Shown piece after piece: positions 21,422-33,981 of a stretch of DNA of 64,000 nucleotides. Made by a program: the position numbers and the translations under genes. The DNA comes from Buxus sempervirens. Lineage: Eukaryota; Streptophyta; Magnoliopsida; Buxales; Buxaceae. Position 1 is the first letter of the stretch, and each line of letters begins with the position of its first letter. The stretch spans positions 44,444,766 to 44,508,765 of the forward strand of contig OX387184.1 of the NCBI GenBank assembly GCA_947561395.2. Reading direction: 5' to 3'. Under the pieces are notes generated by a model. That model did not search any database and was not told the DNA's origin. It saw only the letters and a program-made list of their open reading frames with translations.

Positions 21422-23897
21422 GCTGGAGTTGTACTACAATGAACAGCAAAGAATAGACACAACTCAAAATTGCACGTTTGAAAGACACCTCATTAATTGA
21501 ACTTGCTTTGGTCAAACAAATGAGTGATAAAAAACATGGATTTGAAGATAGCCAATGAAGCCCCTGCTGTGTATAGTCTGACGGGGTGGCGTCTCTTCCT
21601 TATCTCAGATTTCTTTGAGCTCTCGTGGCTATGAAAAGAAATCTGAGACAAGCAAATTTTGGAAAGAATGTGGATTTAAAATTGACCTCTGCAAACTCAA
21701 TTGCTTTTGATGTTTTTCAACAATAAGGAAGGAAATATTTTATTGAAATTTTCTGATTGATTTTCTTATTTGATTTACCTGGGTGCCATTTGATGCCCAA
21801 ACCTGTGCTTGAATATTCTGAAACTTACTTTTGCTTCATCTTCTTGCTCTCTCAATAAGGATGTATGTGCCATTGCTGCCCATAACCTGCCTTCATTCTT
21901 TTCAACTGCCCAAGTGAATGGCTCTTCTTGACTGATGGATTTGAAAATCCTGATCTGTTAATCTAACCTCATACCCTTACAACCCATAACCTCTCATTCA
22001 TGCCTTCTTACTGCTCCAGTAAAATCCTTCTTCAGAATTGGAAACCTTTGTTTAAATGAGGAAACATGCAACTGCTTCAAAGCTTCTTCTTTTTTTCTTT
22101 CAAATCCGAAGACTAAGGCCTGACTGCTTCTTCCAGATGCTGTAATTTATTTCAATGAAAACTCAGAGGGAAAGGCGCTGAGCATGCCCCAGTTTTGATT
22201 GCTTGAAGTAGTATTTGCCCCTCAGCAGAGATGATCCTCTTTTTTCCCTTTTTTTTCTTTTCTTTTTTCTTTCTTTCTTTTTCTCTTTTTCTCTTTCTTC
22301 TTCTTTTTTTTTCTTTTTTTTAACCTTTGCAAAAAGAAACCCTTATAAAGGAATGCAAATACAAAAATAGGTTTTATACTAGTGGCCTCAGAATTCTCTA
22401 ATGCTTGCAAAACCAATGTTTTTATGAAAAGACATAGATGCTCATCATAGGCCAAAAATATATTTTTTGCTTTTTTGTGCTTTTTTTTTTTTTTTGAAAA
22501 ATGATCCAATTACTTGTTAGCATATAGTCCAAAAGAATTAAAATCAAGTTGAATAATGAGAAGATTATTTCCGAAAAGGAAGAAAGACCAAAATAAGCCT
22601 TCAGAACCTTTAGAATCATTCCCATGACCATCGGCTTGTCAATTGATGCTCCAGATATGCCAACTCTTTCAATCTGACTATTTTGCCCCAGTCTAGAAAG
22701 ACATTTTCTTTCATCCAATTGAAGAGCAATTGTTTCTCCATTGTATCCATGATATGAGAATTTATGACTTCAACTTCCGCAATAATTTCCTAATGGCAAT
22801 TTTGATGGCCATCAACTTGTTCACAAATGCTTTATACCACAGCTCTGATTATGTTTGCTTCAATCTTGAAAAGAAGACTTTCCTCAATCACTTGAAGAGT
22901 GAAAAATAACCACTAGCCTGAGGATTTCACCTGGATTTATGCCAATTCTGGACTTTTCTCTCTGACAATTTCCTTCTTGTAGATAGCTAATTATTTGCCA
23001 TGTAGCGTCTTTCTGGGTTTTCACTACATTTTCTCCATTTTTCTCTTTTTGTTTTTTTTTTTTGTTTTTTTTTATCCTTCATCACCAGCAGCTATGTAGT
23101 TAAAACCGCCTTAATTCAAAATTTCTTAATCAAAGAGGACTTATGGATGGGACGAAACGAAGGCTTGGTGTTTGTTTAGAAAGAAAAGGAATAAAAGGCT
23201 CAAATACCATATGATCTAATGGGTTAACTGAAATTGCAATTTTTAAGGCATTTCTTCCCTTAGAATGAATACAAAATTGCCCCCCAGTAATGAAGTTCTT
23301 CACCCACTTTGATTTCTTCATTTAAAACTTATTTCCCATTATTGAACTTCTTTTCTCATTCTTCCCTTCACAATTTTGAAGATATAGCATTTGATGATCT
23401 GTTTTTCTTCTTTCTTCCCTCTTTTTTTTTTCATTTCTTTGCCCCCTTTTCTGAAAACATCTTCAAAATCCCTTTTGAACTTCAATAATGTCCCCCTTCT
23501 CTTGTCCCTTCATTCTTTTCTTTTTTATGCCTTAATAGATTTGCCCCAGTGTGGGGTTGCAATTCTCAGTTTAGGTTACTTGGAAAAATTTATTAAGCTC
23601 AAAGAGTTTAACTAGGGATTTCAAAAATTTTGGGGATATAAGAAAGAAAGGCCTCTTATCATTTTAATAAAAGTTTGAATTTTCAGACTTGACAGAGTTG
23701 TACTACATGACTGGCTCAGGATTTTTCTTTTTCTTTTTTTTTTTTTTTTTGATCACCGCCACCTGGGAAGATAAAATTTCAACCATAAAACATCCTTCTC
23801 ATCAAATCAGCCTCTTAAATCGCAATCCAAATCTTTCCATATTTTTCGATGGAGAGTGCAAACTAGGAGTCATCTTCAAATGCAAAAATTTCATCTT
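21422..23897 (-). other. 3' noncoding region of B-rev
   Basis: No supportable gene. Parts resemble the spacer of A elements: GTGGCCTCAGAATTCTC at about 22383 compares with 7424, and GGGACGAAACGAAGGCT at about 23149 compares with 7905. The zone that would correspond to the antisense ORF (about 21600-22350) has no equivalent frame. Long T-rich runs occur at 22240-22320, 22480-22496 and 23725-23750. Confidence 0.6.
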
Positions 23898-24152
23898 TCA
23901 GTTTCTTCTCCATCTGCTTTTCCTTGACGAGCAAGTGATGCGATCCTCTCTGTACTTGCTGCTTTCAAGTGAAAACTTCAGGTCATCTTTGGTTCTAAAG
24001 TCCATAAGATTGGTCACTTCAAAATTTTGCAGAAATATTCTTCTCATGACACTTAAAAAGATTTGAATTTTCATATAAAATGTCTTTTTCTTCGATTTCG
24101 GTCTCAAAATTGAGCCCAATGTCGAAGTCATATTCAACTTAATGAAATTCAA
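23898..24152 (-). pseudogene. Remnant of the pol N-terminal spacer in B-rev
   Basis: The 84-codon frame contains LNMTSTLGS and PKSKKKTF. These match an out-of-frame reading of the acidic spacer at the start of pol in A elements (LNMTSTLSS, PRSKKKTF at about 11680-11600). The downstream RT to integrase part is deleted. This shows that B derives from an element that once had pol. Confidence 0.6.
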
Positions 24153-24363
24153 TGGGAGATATGACTCATAAGTAAAACAGGACCTTGTTGAAAACCTTTT
24201 TTTTTTTTTTTAGAAAAATGTTAAAGGGGAAAATCTTTTTTTTTTTATAACAAAATCTTAAAGGAAAACTCTCTTTTTTTTTTTTTTTTTTTGAAAGAGC
24301 CTTTATTGAAATCACTTCCTGAGAACAAGGCTCCTTAGGATCCTCAGGAAATGTGCATTCTTC

Positions 24364-26490
24364 TTAAGGGGGTTTCTTTTCAGAGAATAGGGGAATTTGA
24401 AAATTGCCCCTGTTCTCAAAGGCAAAAGCTAACTTTTCTTTCTTTTTCAGAAAATTTCTTTCTGCTACTGAGTGAGGCAAGTTTCTCTTTTCATGAATGG
24501 GGATGATCCCCTTCTCTGGGGTATTGTGCTCAGTTTCTGAAAGAAGTGACATTCCTTTATACGGAATCTGGATAGCAGCCCAGTCAATCAATGGAAGCTT
24601 AAACTTGGCCTCAATCTTTTCTTTTAAATCTTCTTCTTTCTTTTCTTGGGATTCTTCCTCTTCAATTACCTTTGCTTCATTTCCTTCTTGTATGAAGAGT
24701 GATTCCATACCCTTCAGACAATCCAATTTGTCCATACTGAACTCTTGTTCAACATCAAGTGCTATGCCATTTATTTGCTCAAACTGCTCAAATGGAATTG
24801 TTTGCACTTCCTTTGCCCTTTCACCTGTCATTTCCTTTTCTTTCACCTTCGGCTTAAAATCTGCCCCTGTGTGAGTCTCTTTCTCCACATGGCCCCCTTC
24901 ATCTTCTTTTTCAAAATAAACTTGGACTGTGGTACCAACCGGAGCAATAAGTTGAGAAGGGTCAAATCTTCTTTTTCCTAAAAAAATTGACCCTATTGCA
25001 TTTGAGCTGCTTGCCCCATTGTTGCTGGTGGGAGGAGGAGTGGGTGTGACTGAATTGAATGATAAAGAGTTATTATCCAGCAAATCCTGAATTGCATGCT
25101 TTAGGGCCAAGCAACGATCTGTGGTATGCCCTGGACTACTCATATGATATTCACAAATTGCAGATGGATCATAACCCTTCCCCTTGCTTGCATGAGGATT
25201 TGGCAACCTCAAAGTCACATAACCCTTTTGAAGTAAGGTAGGCAAAAGTTCAGATGGTCTCATAGGCAGTTTTGAAAACTCCCTTCTCTTTCTTACTTAT
25301 GTTTTCTCCTTCACAGGCTGTGCAGAAGGGACATTAATTTTGATAGGCAGCAAAGGAACTGGATGGGCATTGGCTTGAAAGGGTCCCTTGGGAAGCTGCA
25401 CCATATTCACTTCTGCTTCTCTCATTTCCTCAGATTTTTTCTTTCCATTACCATTTCCCTTGTTATGAGTGGAGTCTTGTTGACTGATCATGGTGGAATA
25501 ATCAATTATCTTGCCAGATTTGATCCCATCCTCAATCCGGCCGGCCACTTGTACCAGGGCTGCAAAATTGGTGGTAATCTGACCCACCAGATGATTGTAG
25601 AAAGGCTGCCCCAGTGTACCCATGAACGTTGAGATCATTTCCGGTTCCTGCATAGGCGGCCTGACCTGGGAGGCAGCCTCTCTCCACCTCTTGGCATATT
25701 GCCGCACAGATTCATCTTTGCCCTTGCTCATCCTCATAATGTCGTACCGGTCTGGCACGATCTCCGAGTTAAATTTGTATTGGTCTAAGAAGGTGTCTGC
25801 CAGGTCCTTCCATCCTCTAATCTTCCCATGATCAACTGTGGCAAACCACCTCAAGGCCGATCCTGTCAAACTCCTCTGGAAGAGTTGAATCAATATGCCA
25901 TCATCCCGACCAAACTGGCACAAAGCCCCGCAGTATAGTTTCAAATGGCTCATAGGGCAGCCTGTGCCGTCGAACTTGTCGAAGTCCGGGCACTTGAACT
26001 TGGCCGGTAGACATACGTCAGGATACATGCACAGATCCTTGAAAGTGGTGCCTCCATAGCTATTTCCCCCTTTCACCTCTTTCAGTTCTTCTTGGATCCT
26101 TTCTATCCTGAGCAGCATTTTCCTTTCAGTTTCTTCCCTGGCTTTTTCCTTCTCTAGTTCTTTCTCGGATTCTGCTGTATTTTCCTTGATCAGAATGGGT
26201 TCAGGGACTGGTTCGGAAATGGGCTCAGGCATGGGCTGAACCGGAGGCGGAATGTAGGCCTGAGGTGGTGGTGCCTGATGGGAAGTAGATGCCTGGTTCG
26301 GGGCTTGGGCCTGTTGGGCCTGAGCCGCCAGTAGGTCCCCCAGCATTTTGGCCAGACCGGCCACTTGCTCCTGCAGTTGAGTAAAGTCCTGAGCAGGGAC
26401 GGTAGCTTGGGCTTGGTTCTCTTCAGTATTCATTGTTCTTGCTTTGGATCTGGTCACAGGAGCAATGATTGCCAATAAGTGTAAATGTAC
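24364..26490 (-). pseudogene. gag: gag of B-rev with one in-frame stop, protease deleted
   Basis: The exon starts at 26490 after the acceptor CCCTCAG. The first part (to about 25299) has the gag core (CPDFDKFDG, LTGSALRWF, MGTLGQPFYNHLV). One TAA near 25297 interrupts it. The same frame continues with a zinc-knuckle-like motif (CEYH..SPGHTTDRC), the DPSQLIAPVGTTVQV block, and a tail with LPLIDWAAIQIP matching the end of A-type gag-pro. The segment with the protease LIDNGS and the G-patch is missing. The first ~100 codons are nearly identical to A-rev, whereas the rest is clearly diverged (for example RENMAES to KENTAES, GGGSHAG to GGNSYGG). Confidence 0.82.
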
Positions 26491-26639
26491 CTGAGGGAAA
26501 AAAAATGAATAGAACCTGTTAGCTTCCACTTAGCTTGAGTCACACCCCTATATATGTAAACCAGTAGGTTAGGTGAACACCAGCCAGAAAATTTTTTTTG
26601 TTTTTGTTTTTGTTTTTTTGTTTTTGTTTTGAGTTGGAA

Positions 26640-27850
26640 TATTCTAGGGCTTCCAAGGGTCCCAATTTTTTTTTTTGATTTGATTGATAAAAATAACCAA
26701 CCAAGGTTTTCATGGAATATTCTAGGGCTTCCAAGGGTCCCAATTTTTTTTGATTTGATTGATAAAAATAACCAACCAAGGTTTTCATTTTTTTTTGATT
26801 TGATTGATAAAAATAACCAACCAAAGGTATCTTGGAATATTCTATCCAGGTATCCCACAAATGTTTTGATTTGATTGATAAAAATAACCAACCAAAGGTG
26901 TCTTGGACTACTCTATCCAAGTATCCCACAAATGTTTTGATTTGATTGATAAAAATGACCAACCAAAGGTGTCTTGGACTACTCTATCAGAGTATCCCAC
27001 AAATGTTTTGATTTGATTGATAAAAATGACCAACCAAAGGTGTCTTGGACTACTCTATCCAAGTATCCCACAAATGTTTTGATTTGATTGATAAAAATAA
27101 CCAACCAAAGGTGTCTTGGACTACTCTATCCAAGTATCCCACAAATGTTTTGATTTGATTGATAAAAATAACCAACCGAAGGTGTCTTGGACTACTCTAT
27201 CCAAGTATCCCACAAATGTTTTGATTTGATTGATAAAAATAACCAACCAAAGGTGTCTTGGAATATTTTAGGGCTTCCAAGTATCCCACAAATGTTTTGA
27301 TTTGATTGATAAAAATAACCAACCAAAGGTGTCTTGGACTACTCTATCCAAGTATCCCACAAATGTTTTGATTTGATTGATAAAAATAACCAACCAAAGG
27401 TTTTCATTTTTTTTTTTGATTTGATTGATAAAAATAACCAACCAAAGGTGTCTTGGAATATTCTAGGGCTTCCAAGTATCCCACAAATGTTTTGATTTGA
27501 TTGATAAAAATAACCAACCAAAGGTGTCTTGGACTACTCTATCCAAGTATCCCACAAATGTTTTGATTTGATTGATAAAAATAACCAACCAAAGGTTTTC
27601 ATTTTTTTTTTGATTTGATTGATAAAAATAACCAACCAAGGTTTTCATGGAATATTCTAGGGCTTCCAAGGGTCCCAATTTTTTTGATTTGATTGATAAA
27701 AATAACCAACCAAGGTTTTTATTTTTTTTTTGATTTGATTGATAAAAATAACCAACCAAGGTTTTCATGGAATATTCTAGGGCTTCCAAGTGTCCCACTT
27801 TTTTTGATTTGATTGATAAAAATAACCAACCAAGGTTTTCATCATTTTTT
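26640..27850 (-). repeat. 71/76-bp leader minisatellite, B-rev
   Basis: About 18 units of the same repeat as at 15740-16835, with a different order of 71- and 76-bp types. This indicates copy-number change since the copies separated. Confidence 0.9.
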
Positions 27851-29811
27851 TTTTGTTATTTGAAATCTGATGCATTTTAGAAGATTTTCAAGTTCTAAAG
27901 CTAGATTGACATATGTTTGAGTTGAGTTGGTGTCAAAAAATATGACACCTTGGTTTCCTCTTTCATTTTCAAACTTAGGTTAAATCCTGAAAGAATATTT
28001 TATTTTATTCTTTTTTGTTTTTTTTTTTCTTTGATTTTGTATTTTTGGGAAAATTTCTTATGTTCTTTTCGGGGTGCCTAAGGATTATCCACAGTGTTTT
28101 AGGCATTTTATTTTGAAAATTTGGGCTGAAAAGCCAATTTGTGCATTTTTTGAATGTATCCGGTATACTATTCCGGATAAGAATATGCCTTATTGTATCC
28201 GGTCATCATAACCGGATATATGCATATGCCTTTGTATCCGGAAATATATACCGGATATGATTAGAGCTGTTATTAACCGGCCTGAGTTACCGGTTATTGC
28301 CGAAATGGCCCTTTTTGACTCATTTTTTCACCAGATTAGTTTTTTTTTTATTCCCAATTGATGTTCACCTTAATTTGACCTTCAAAACTTGCCCCAAATT
28401 GGGCTTGGACATTATATTTGCAAAATCCCCAAATTCATGAAAAGAACATGGTTTTACCTTGCCACCTTGTATTACCTTCATTTAATATGGTATTCACATT
28501 ATACCTTGGCCTGTAAAACCTGCAAACGGCCTTCCCACATTTACACCCAATTCCCCAAACGCAATTGTGTGCTTTTAGCTGAAAACGTGTTTCTCCACCT
28601 TCAAGCGTATGGTTTTTTTTTGGGTTTTGGCTTAATTGGCAACTTAGAACTCAAGTCTAGTGATGCCCGGAATCGAATCACAGATCCCATTGTCATCACA
28701 TCATTGACCCAAATTCTAAGGTAAATGTTTTCACTTTCGCTTTCCGAAGTCACGACCTCGGTGCGCCAAGCTACACACATTCATGGTTCAACTTCCTAAT
28801 AGGTAAAGGGTAGGCTGTGCAAACTGTTTCAAGTGCTCAAGTGCAATTTTAAATTGTGGTAACATTCAAAACGTCCCAGCCCCTTGCCACTCTTTTTCGT
28901 AGCCATGCATTCAATTTCAAGTCAAGGCACATATGACAATATAATGAAGTTAAATACAAGCAAGCAAGGGAACCAAAGCAACCAAATATGCACACAAGTA
29001 TTACATGCCCAAAAAGTGGTATACAAACATGTCATTTGAATAACAATTGAACCATGGAAGCATGCTTGAAACCCAAAAGCACTCCTTAAAATTCCAGATT
29101 TTCATGCTCTTTTTCATGCTCAAAGTGTACCATTTCTACCCAAGTTGAAGCCCTAAAATTTAGCACTACTTGACATGGTCCAAAAAGTGTTTCGATTTGG
29201 TAAAATATGCTTGAAAACCCCCAAATATACACTGAAATTTCCAGATTTTTTGTTCCTCATTTTTTGTGCTCAAATGACATTGTTTTATGCCCAAATCCAA
29301 GCCTAAAACCCAGAAGCTAACAACATGACATAAAAAGCTTTTAGCTTGGGAAACATATGCTTGAAAATCCCCAAAATTCCCACCAAGCATTTCAGATTTT
29401 TTTTTCATTGTTTTCATGCTCAACTCATGTCATCCCATACCCCCAAGTCCAAATCATGGCATAAAACAACCATTAAGCACAAAAAGCATTATTCATGGGA
29501 AACATGCTTGAATACTCAAAATTTACACCAAATTTCCAGATTTTGAAAATTTCTTTTTCATGGCATAACAACTTAAATCAGAGCATGTTATCACAAAACA
29601 CATCCAAATCATGTTTCAAAATAGGCTTCTTCTAGACACATTTCTAGCCAACATCAAGCCACACATACATGCTTTTGATACATACAAATTTCTAAGCATC
29701 CTAATCTGATTTGAAATATAACAATATGCACAAATAAAACAAACAAAATAGCAAGCATTCAAAAGTGATGAAAAAGCATGAATATACAAAAAAATGGCTT
29801 AAATCCACAAG
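27851..29811 (-). other. Leader of B-rev, mosaic
   Basis: From 27851 to about 28920 the sequence is nearly identical to the A-rev leader (16836-17895). From about 28922 to 29770 it is clearly diverged, although still alignable in places (repeated GCATGCTTGAAA blocks). It becomes similar again near the PBS. No gene is supported; the small frames at 28389-28724 and 29166-29423 have no recognisable domain. Confidence 0.6.
28156..28297. repeat. 39-bp-period palindrome array in the leader of B-rev
   Basis: Units start at 28156, 28195, 28234 and 28273. They are identical in layout and sequence to 17131-17272. Confidence 0.9.
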
Positions 29812-29829
29812 TCCCCAGCAGAGTTGCCA
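29812..29829 (-). promoter_or_regulatory. Primer binding site of B-rev
   Basis: The minus strand reads TGGCAACTCTGCTGGGGA, one base different from A-rev (G to A at the fifth base). It is placed two bases after the LTR end. Confidence 0.7.
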
Positions 29830-29831
29830 GT

Positions 29832-32564
29832 TGTGAGACATGGGAAAAAATCACCGGGGTGATCATCCCTCCGTCTGCACACGGGCTCAACGCAAAAATT
29901 GGGAGAGTCGCCACCATTCATGATTTTGGGGTGAGAATGGACACCAAAGAGTTCAAAACTAGGCAAAAATAGCCAAAGGACAAATTCTAGGGTAAAAATA
30001 ACCCTACTTGAAAATCAAATCCAGAGATGGGTAAGGGGATTAGATTATGAACGGGGGAAGGTGTTAGGCACCCCCATTCATCCACACGAAGTGGTTGCCA
30101 AGTGTATATTCATGCAAAAACAAAGTAAGAAAGCTTGCTAAAAATCATGAGAAACCTTGAAAAAGGTCAATGTATGATATTTGCACATGAAGATCCAAAT
30201 GGATTTTAGATCTTCTCTTATGTCAATATCACTTTTGGAGTATTTCAAAAGATGGAAATCAAAGTAGAGGTTGCATAAAACCAAGTTAAATCAAATCCGG
30301 AAAATTCGGTAAAAAGTATGCCATTTGCCTTAAAATCGTTCAAATCCAATTCTGAATTAAACCAAACCAAATCCATTTGAAAGATTAGGGTAAATAAGAG
30401 TCTCTTGCAAAATTTCACTTCATTCCAATGAAAAATCTAGGAGTTATGCTCCTTTGAAGTTGCTGTTGGGGATTTTTAAAAGTAGTAAGTGGGCAACTTT
30501 GGAAAATTGTCTAGAAAAATCCACTACATAGAAATCCACGAAATTTGATGTGATTGAAGTCTGTATGGCCATCTTTCAACAGAAACTAGCCTCATACAAA
30601 AATCCCTTCGGACGTGCCTTGGGTGGTCTCCCGAACAGGCCCCGAAGATCACAGATTTACCCAGAAAAATGCAAATGAGCAGTTCTGAGTAAATCGGCTA
30701 TCAATAATTCAAATGGAATCCAAAAATTATGAAACCATCTGGATTTGAAAATAGACTCAAAAAGGAGTACTCAGAAATAAAAATCACTTGAATCGGACTT
30801 AAAACGAACACTTGGCGGTCCGTCGAAGTGACAAGTTCTGTACTTGGACCTGAACTGTCCACTTAACTTCGACAGAGAAGTGTCAAAAATCGGCTAGATA
30901 GAAATTCATGAAATTTGGTGGACATAAACTAGACAGCCTCACCTTTCCCATGGTTCTGGAATCGCCCCAAAATTCATCCAGATGATGAAGTTACGGACGT
31001 CCGAAGTAAGGGTACAGGTGCTATCAAGCTAAGCCATTTTTGAGTAAAAACCAAATCCGAAAATTGATAAAAAATGAAATTCGTGTAAGATGAACACAAA
31101 TACTTCAAAATCATCCGAAAGGCATTCCAGAATTGATTGAGGCCATTTATTTGAGATTTATCACAATAAATGCAATAAACCCCAAATATGAGCCTATCCC
31201 GCCAAAATAGTGATATGTGTGCAAAAGTGAAAAAACCTAGCAAGATCCATACACATGCATATAGATTTAATAAAATAGGTTCTAGCATAGCCTAGGGTTC
31301 CGTTCCATTATCGTTTCCCTCTGTTCTCTTTAAGATAATCAAGGGTACTTTGAATATGGAACGGTTTACAATCAATCAAAAAGGCCTTATGCTACATAGG
31401 TTCTAGCACTAGGGTCAATCCCCAGTCTCGTTTCTCCTAGATCCGCCTTCACGTTTTACGGCTAGGGGAGTCTTGAGATACTTTGAGCCGGGGAAGGATT
31501 TCCACACATGCAAACAAGGCTTTACACTACAGAAAGGTAGAAGAAGAGATCTAGATCTAGGAATGTAAAGACAGAAAATAAAAAGAAAAGTTGAGGCTTA
31601 CCTGAGTGCTGGAGGCGATTCCACAGCGGTTTCCTTCTTCTCTTGGAGTTCTTCTTTGCGAGAATTCAAAACAAGAGTTGTGTGCCATTTGCTTGAGGAG
31701 GAGCCTCCTATTTATAGGCAAAGGCTAAGGTCCTTGGTAGACACAACTTAATGTCTAGAACCCCCCAACCTTAACCCTAAGGTTATTTCCGAGATTTCCC
31801 CTCATTTAATGAGGGACATGATGGTAACAAGTGATTTCTGTCGGAAAACCCTAATTTTGAGCAAAACTAGCGTATCCGGTATATCAGGCCGGATACACAA
31901 GGTCTTTAAGGTATCCGGTATACAATACCGGATACACTAAGCACTGCTTGTATCCGGTATTGATCACCGGATACAAAGAAATGTACTTGTATCCGGCCTG
32001 AGTTGCCGGATACAAGGAAAAAAGCCTTTTTTCCAAATTTTAACACAGACAATACTTATTTACATGTAATATCGTTTAAGTAAATGTCCTCGTATTTTTT
32101 AATCTCCATTTACTTAAGATATTACATGTAAATAAGCAAACACCCCCCCATTTGAATCCATTAAAAATAGTTCCAGACCCAAATTCCAAGTGAATAAAAA
32201 GTCAACTTTCCAGTTCTAGGCAAAATTCCGATTTTTCAGGTCTGGAAAAAAGGTTCAATATGTTAAAACCAAGGTATTCGCCAAGATTTAAAATCTCAAA
32301 AAATTCTTTTATGCAATAACATGGCTAAAAACCTGATTACCGGGAAAAATTATCTTGAAATCTGGCTTTAAAAAATATTTCATTTTCTGGGGTCAAAAGT
32401 CAACAAAATTCAACCGGAAAAAGTTTGACTTTGCACAAAAGATTGAATTCAGGCCTTTTCCTTTATGGTTTTGGATTCAAATGGGTTAAGTATCTCAAAC
32501 CCAATGCAAAGAACTGAAAATTCCAATAAAATATTTCTCTCCTTCAAGATTTATCAAAAGTCGT
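29832..32564 (-). mobile_element. 5' LTR of B-rev, truncated at its start
   Basis: Nearly identical to 18656-21408 but stops at ...AAAAGTCGT (32564), so the terminal ~20 bases with TGTAGACACC are lost. It carries predicted gag exon 1 (31688-31602), the donor (31602|31601), a palindrome array (31872, 31911, 31950, 31989) and the 30-bp inverted repeat (32055-32136). Confidence 0.85.
31872..32013. repeat. 39-bp-period palindrome array in B-rev 5' LTR
   Basis: Units start at 31872, 31911, 31950 and 31989, exactly 39 bp apart, matching 20696-20837. Confidence 0.9.
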
Positions 32565-32579
32565 ATCCCAAAGCGGTTT
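32565..32579. other. Junction filler between the minus- and plus-strand blocks
   Basis: Fifteen bases (ATCCCAAAGCGGTTT) belong to neither the truncated LTR on the left nor the gag-pro sequence on the right, which resumes with CCTTTTGCTGAATTCC. The AGCGGTTTCC part occurs in the complement of the LTR leader (ACAGCGGTTTCC, about 20450), so the filler may be templated. There is no target duplication. Confidence 0.6.
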
Positions 32580-33981
32580 CCTTTTGCTGAATTCCGAAAA
32601 GCACAGGGATGCATTGTTAAGGGTGCTACAGAGTGCACATGTATCCCAGACCATCGATCCAGACCAGCTTGGCAAAATGGTTGGTCAAATCTTGTCACAT
32701 AATGTGATAAGTTTCTCAGAGGGTGAGATCAGCCCAGGTGGGTGTTATCATGTGGACCCTTTGCACATCACTGTGCTTTGTAAGGGCTGCATGGTTGCAC
32801 GGGTTTTAATTGACAACGGGTCGGCATTAAACGTTTGCCCGTTAATCACTTTTACCAAGCTGGGTCTAGACCAGTCGAGGATCAAACAAAATGGGCGGAT
32901 AGTAAGGGCTTTTGATAGCTCCAAGACCCACTCCCTAGGGGAGATTGAACTGCCGGTCACAATTGGGCCGAATATCTTTAACATCACATTTGAAGTGATG
33001 GATATACCCGCAGCCTTCAATCTGCTCCTAGGAAGGCCGTGGATACATTCGGCTAGGGCAATACCATCCACGCTCCACCAGAGGGTGAAATATATAAGAG
33101 GGCAAAGGGTGATAACAGTCCTAGCTGAAAACTTGGTGCCGCCCATCGTGTCACCTGATGTACCCTTGATCAATGTGGACCTAACCGTCGACAAGATTGC
33201 ATTCCACTCATTTCAATTTGAGGCGGTAAATTACATACCTGGGGGGTGTGAGAAAAAGAAAGAAAAGGGGACCACTGCAGAAAGGATGGTCAAGAAAGTG
33301 ATGGAGAAATACCACTTTCACCCAGGGAAAGGCCTGGGGATCAATCTGCAGGGGATGGTGGAGCCAATCACGGCTAAGAAACTAATCCCAAAGGTAGGGT
33401 TGGGCTTCAAGCCCAGAGGCTGGAGAAGAATGAAACACGAAGAAGGGGAGAGCAGAAGCAAAGGAAAACTCCCGCATCTGAGGGTGAACTTTCCAAAACC
33501 CTCCTACATAATCCAAATTTCTCCTCCCATGGACCAGTCCAAACCCCCATACCGAAATGTCAACCCATTTCAAAAGCCTTCTGTTTCGGTCCTACAACCC
33601 TATAACCCATCTCCAATACTGGGAGCCGTGGATGGGCCTGGACCACAGCCCGAGCAGCAGGTGGACTTTTCTGAAGATGTTGGTGCATTCTTCACCATGA
33701 CTGACGGCGAAAAGACAGGGGCAGACATGGAACTGCCATTTATTGACTGGGCCGCAGTGAAGATTCCAGACAAGGTCATTTCTGAATTGGGCCCCGTAGC
33801 AGAAAAGGGCAGTACCCACCCGGTGATGATGGCATCTGATGCTGGGCTTGAGAAGCAGGCTTTCCCTATTTCCCCTGCTCCCCAAAATTTTGTATTGAAC
33901 AATTGGGAGGAAGCTCCTCTTACCTTTGAAGCAGCGTCTGTGTGGCAAACTGACGCGGCTTCCAAAAAAAAACTCCAATAG
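32580..33981 (+). pseudogene. gag-pro: gag-protease C-terminal part, Fwd-1
   Basis: The open frame from the junction to TAG at 33979-33981 holds the aspartic protease motif LIDNGSALNV, the G-patch-like HPGKGLGINLQG and the IDWAAVKIP tail. The gag core and zinc knuckle are missing because the 5' part was lost at 32579. There are no internal stops, unlike the A-rev and Fwd-2 copies. Confidence 0.85.

Larger units (their letters stand above)
18656..32564 (-). mobile_element. B-rev: gag-only, non-autonomous Tat-type element
   Basis: 5' LTR 32564-29832 (first ~20 bases lost), PBS 29829-29812, leader with hairpin array and minisatellite, gag-like ORF, PPT 21421-21413, 3' LTR 21408-18656. Reverse transcriptase, RNase H, integrase and the protease motif are absent, and the antisense ORF is not recognisable. 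Shared PBS, PPT, LTR end and gag N-terminus suggest it was mobilised by proteins of A-type elements (inference). Confidence 0.8.

Noticed and set aside
22222..22509. Lys-rich minus-strand ORF in element B
   Set aside because: Produced by long T/C runs; low complexity only.
26540..26962. 140-codon ORF through the minisatellite (similar ones at 15539-16003, 16508-16807, 44637-44990)
   Set aside because: Results from a stop-poor tandem repeat whose unit length is not a multiple of three. Frames differ between copies and end in the A/T-rich runs.
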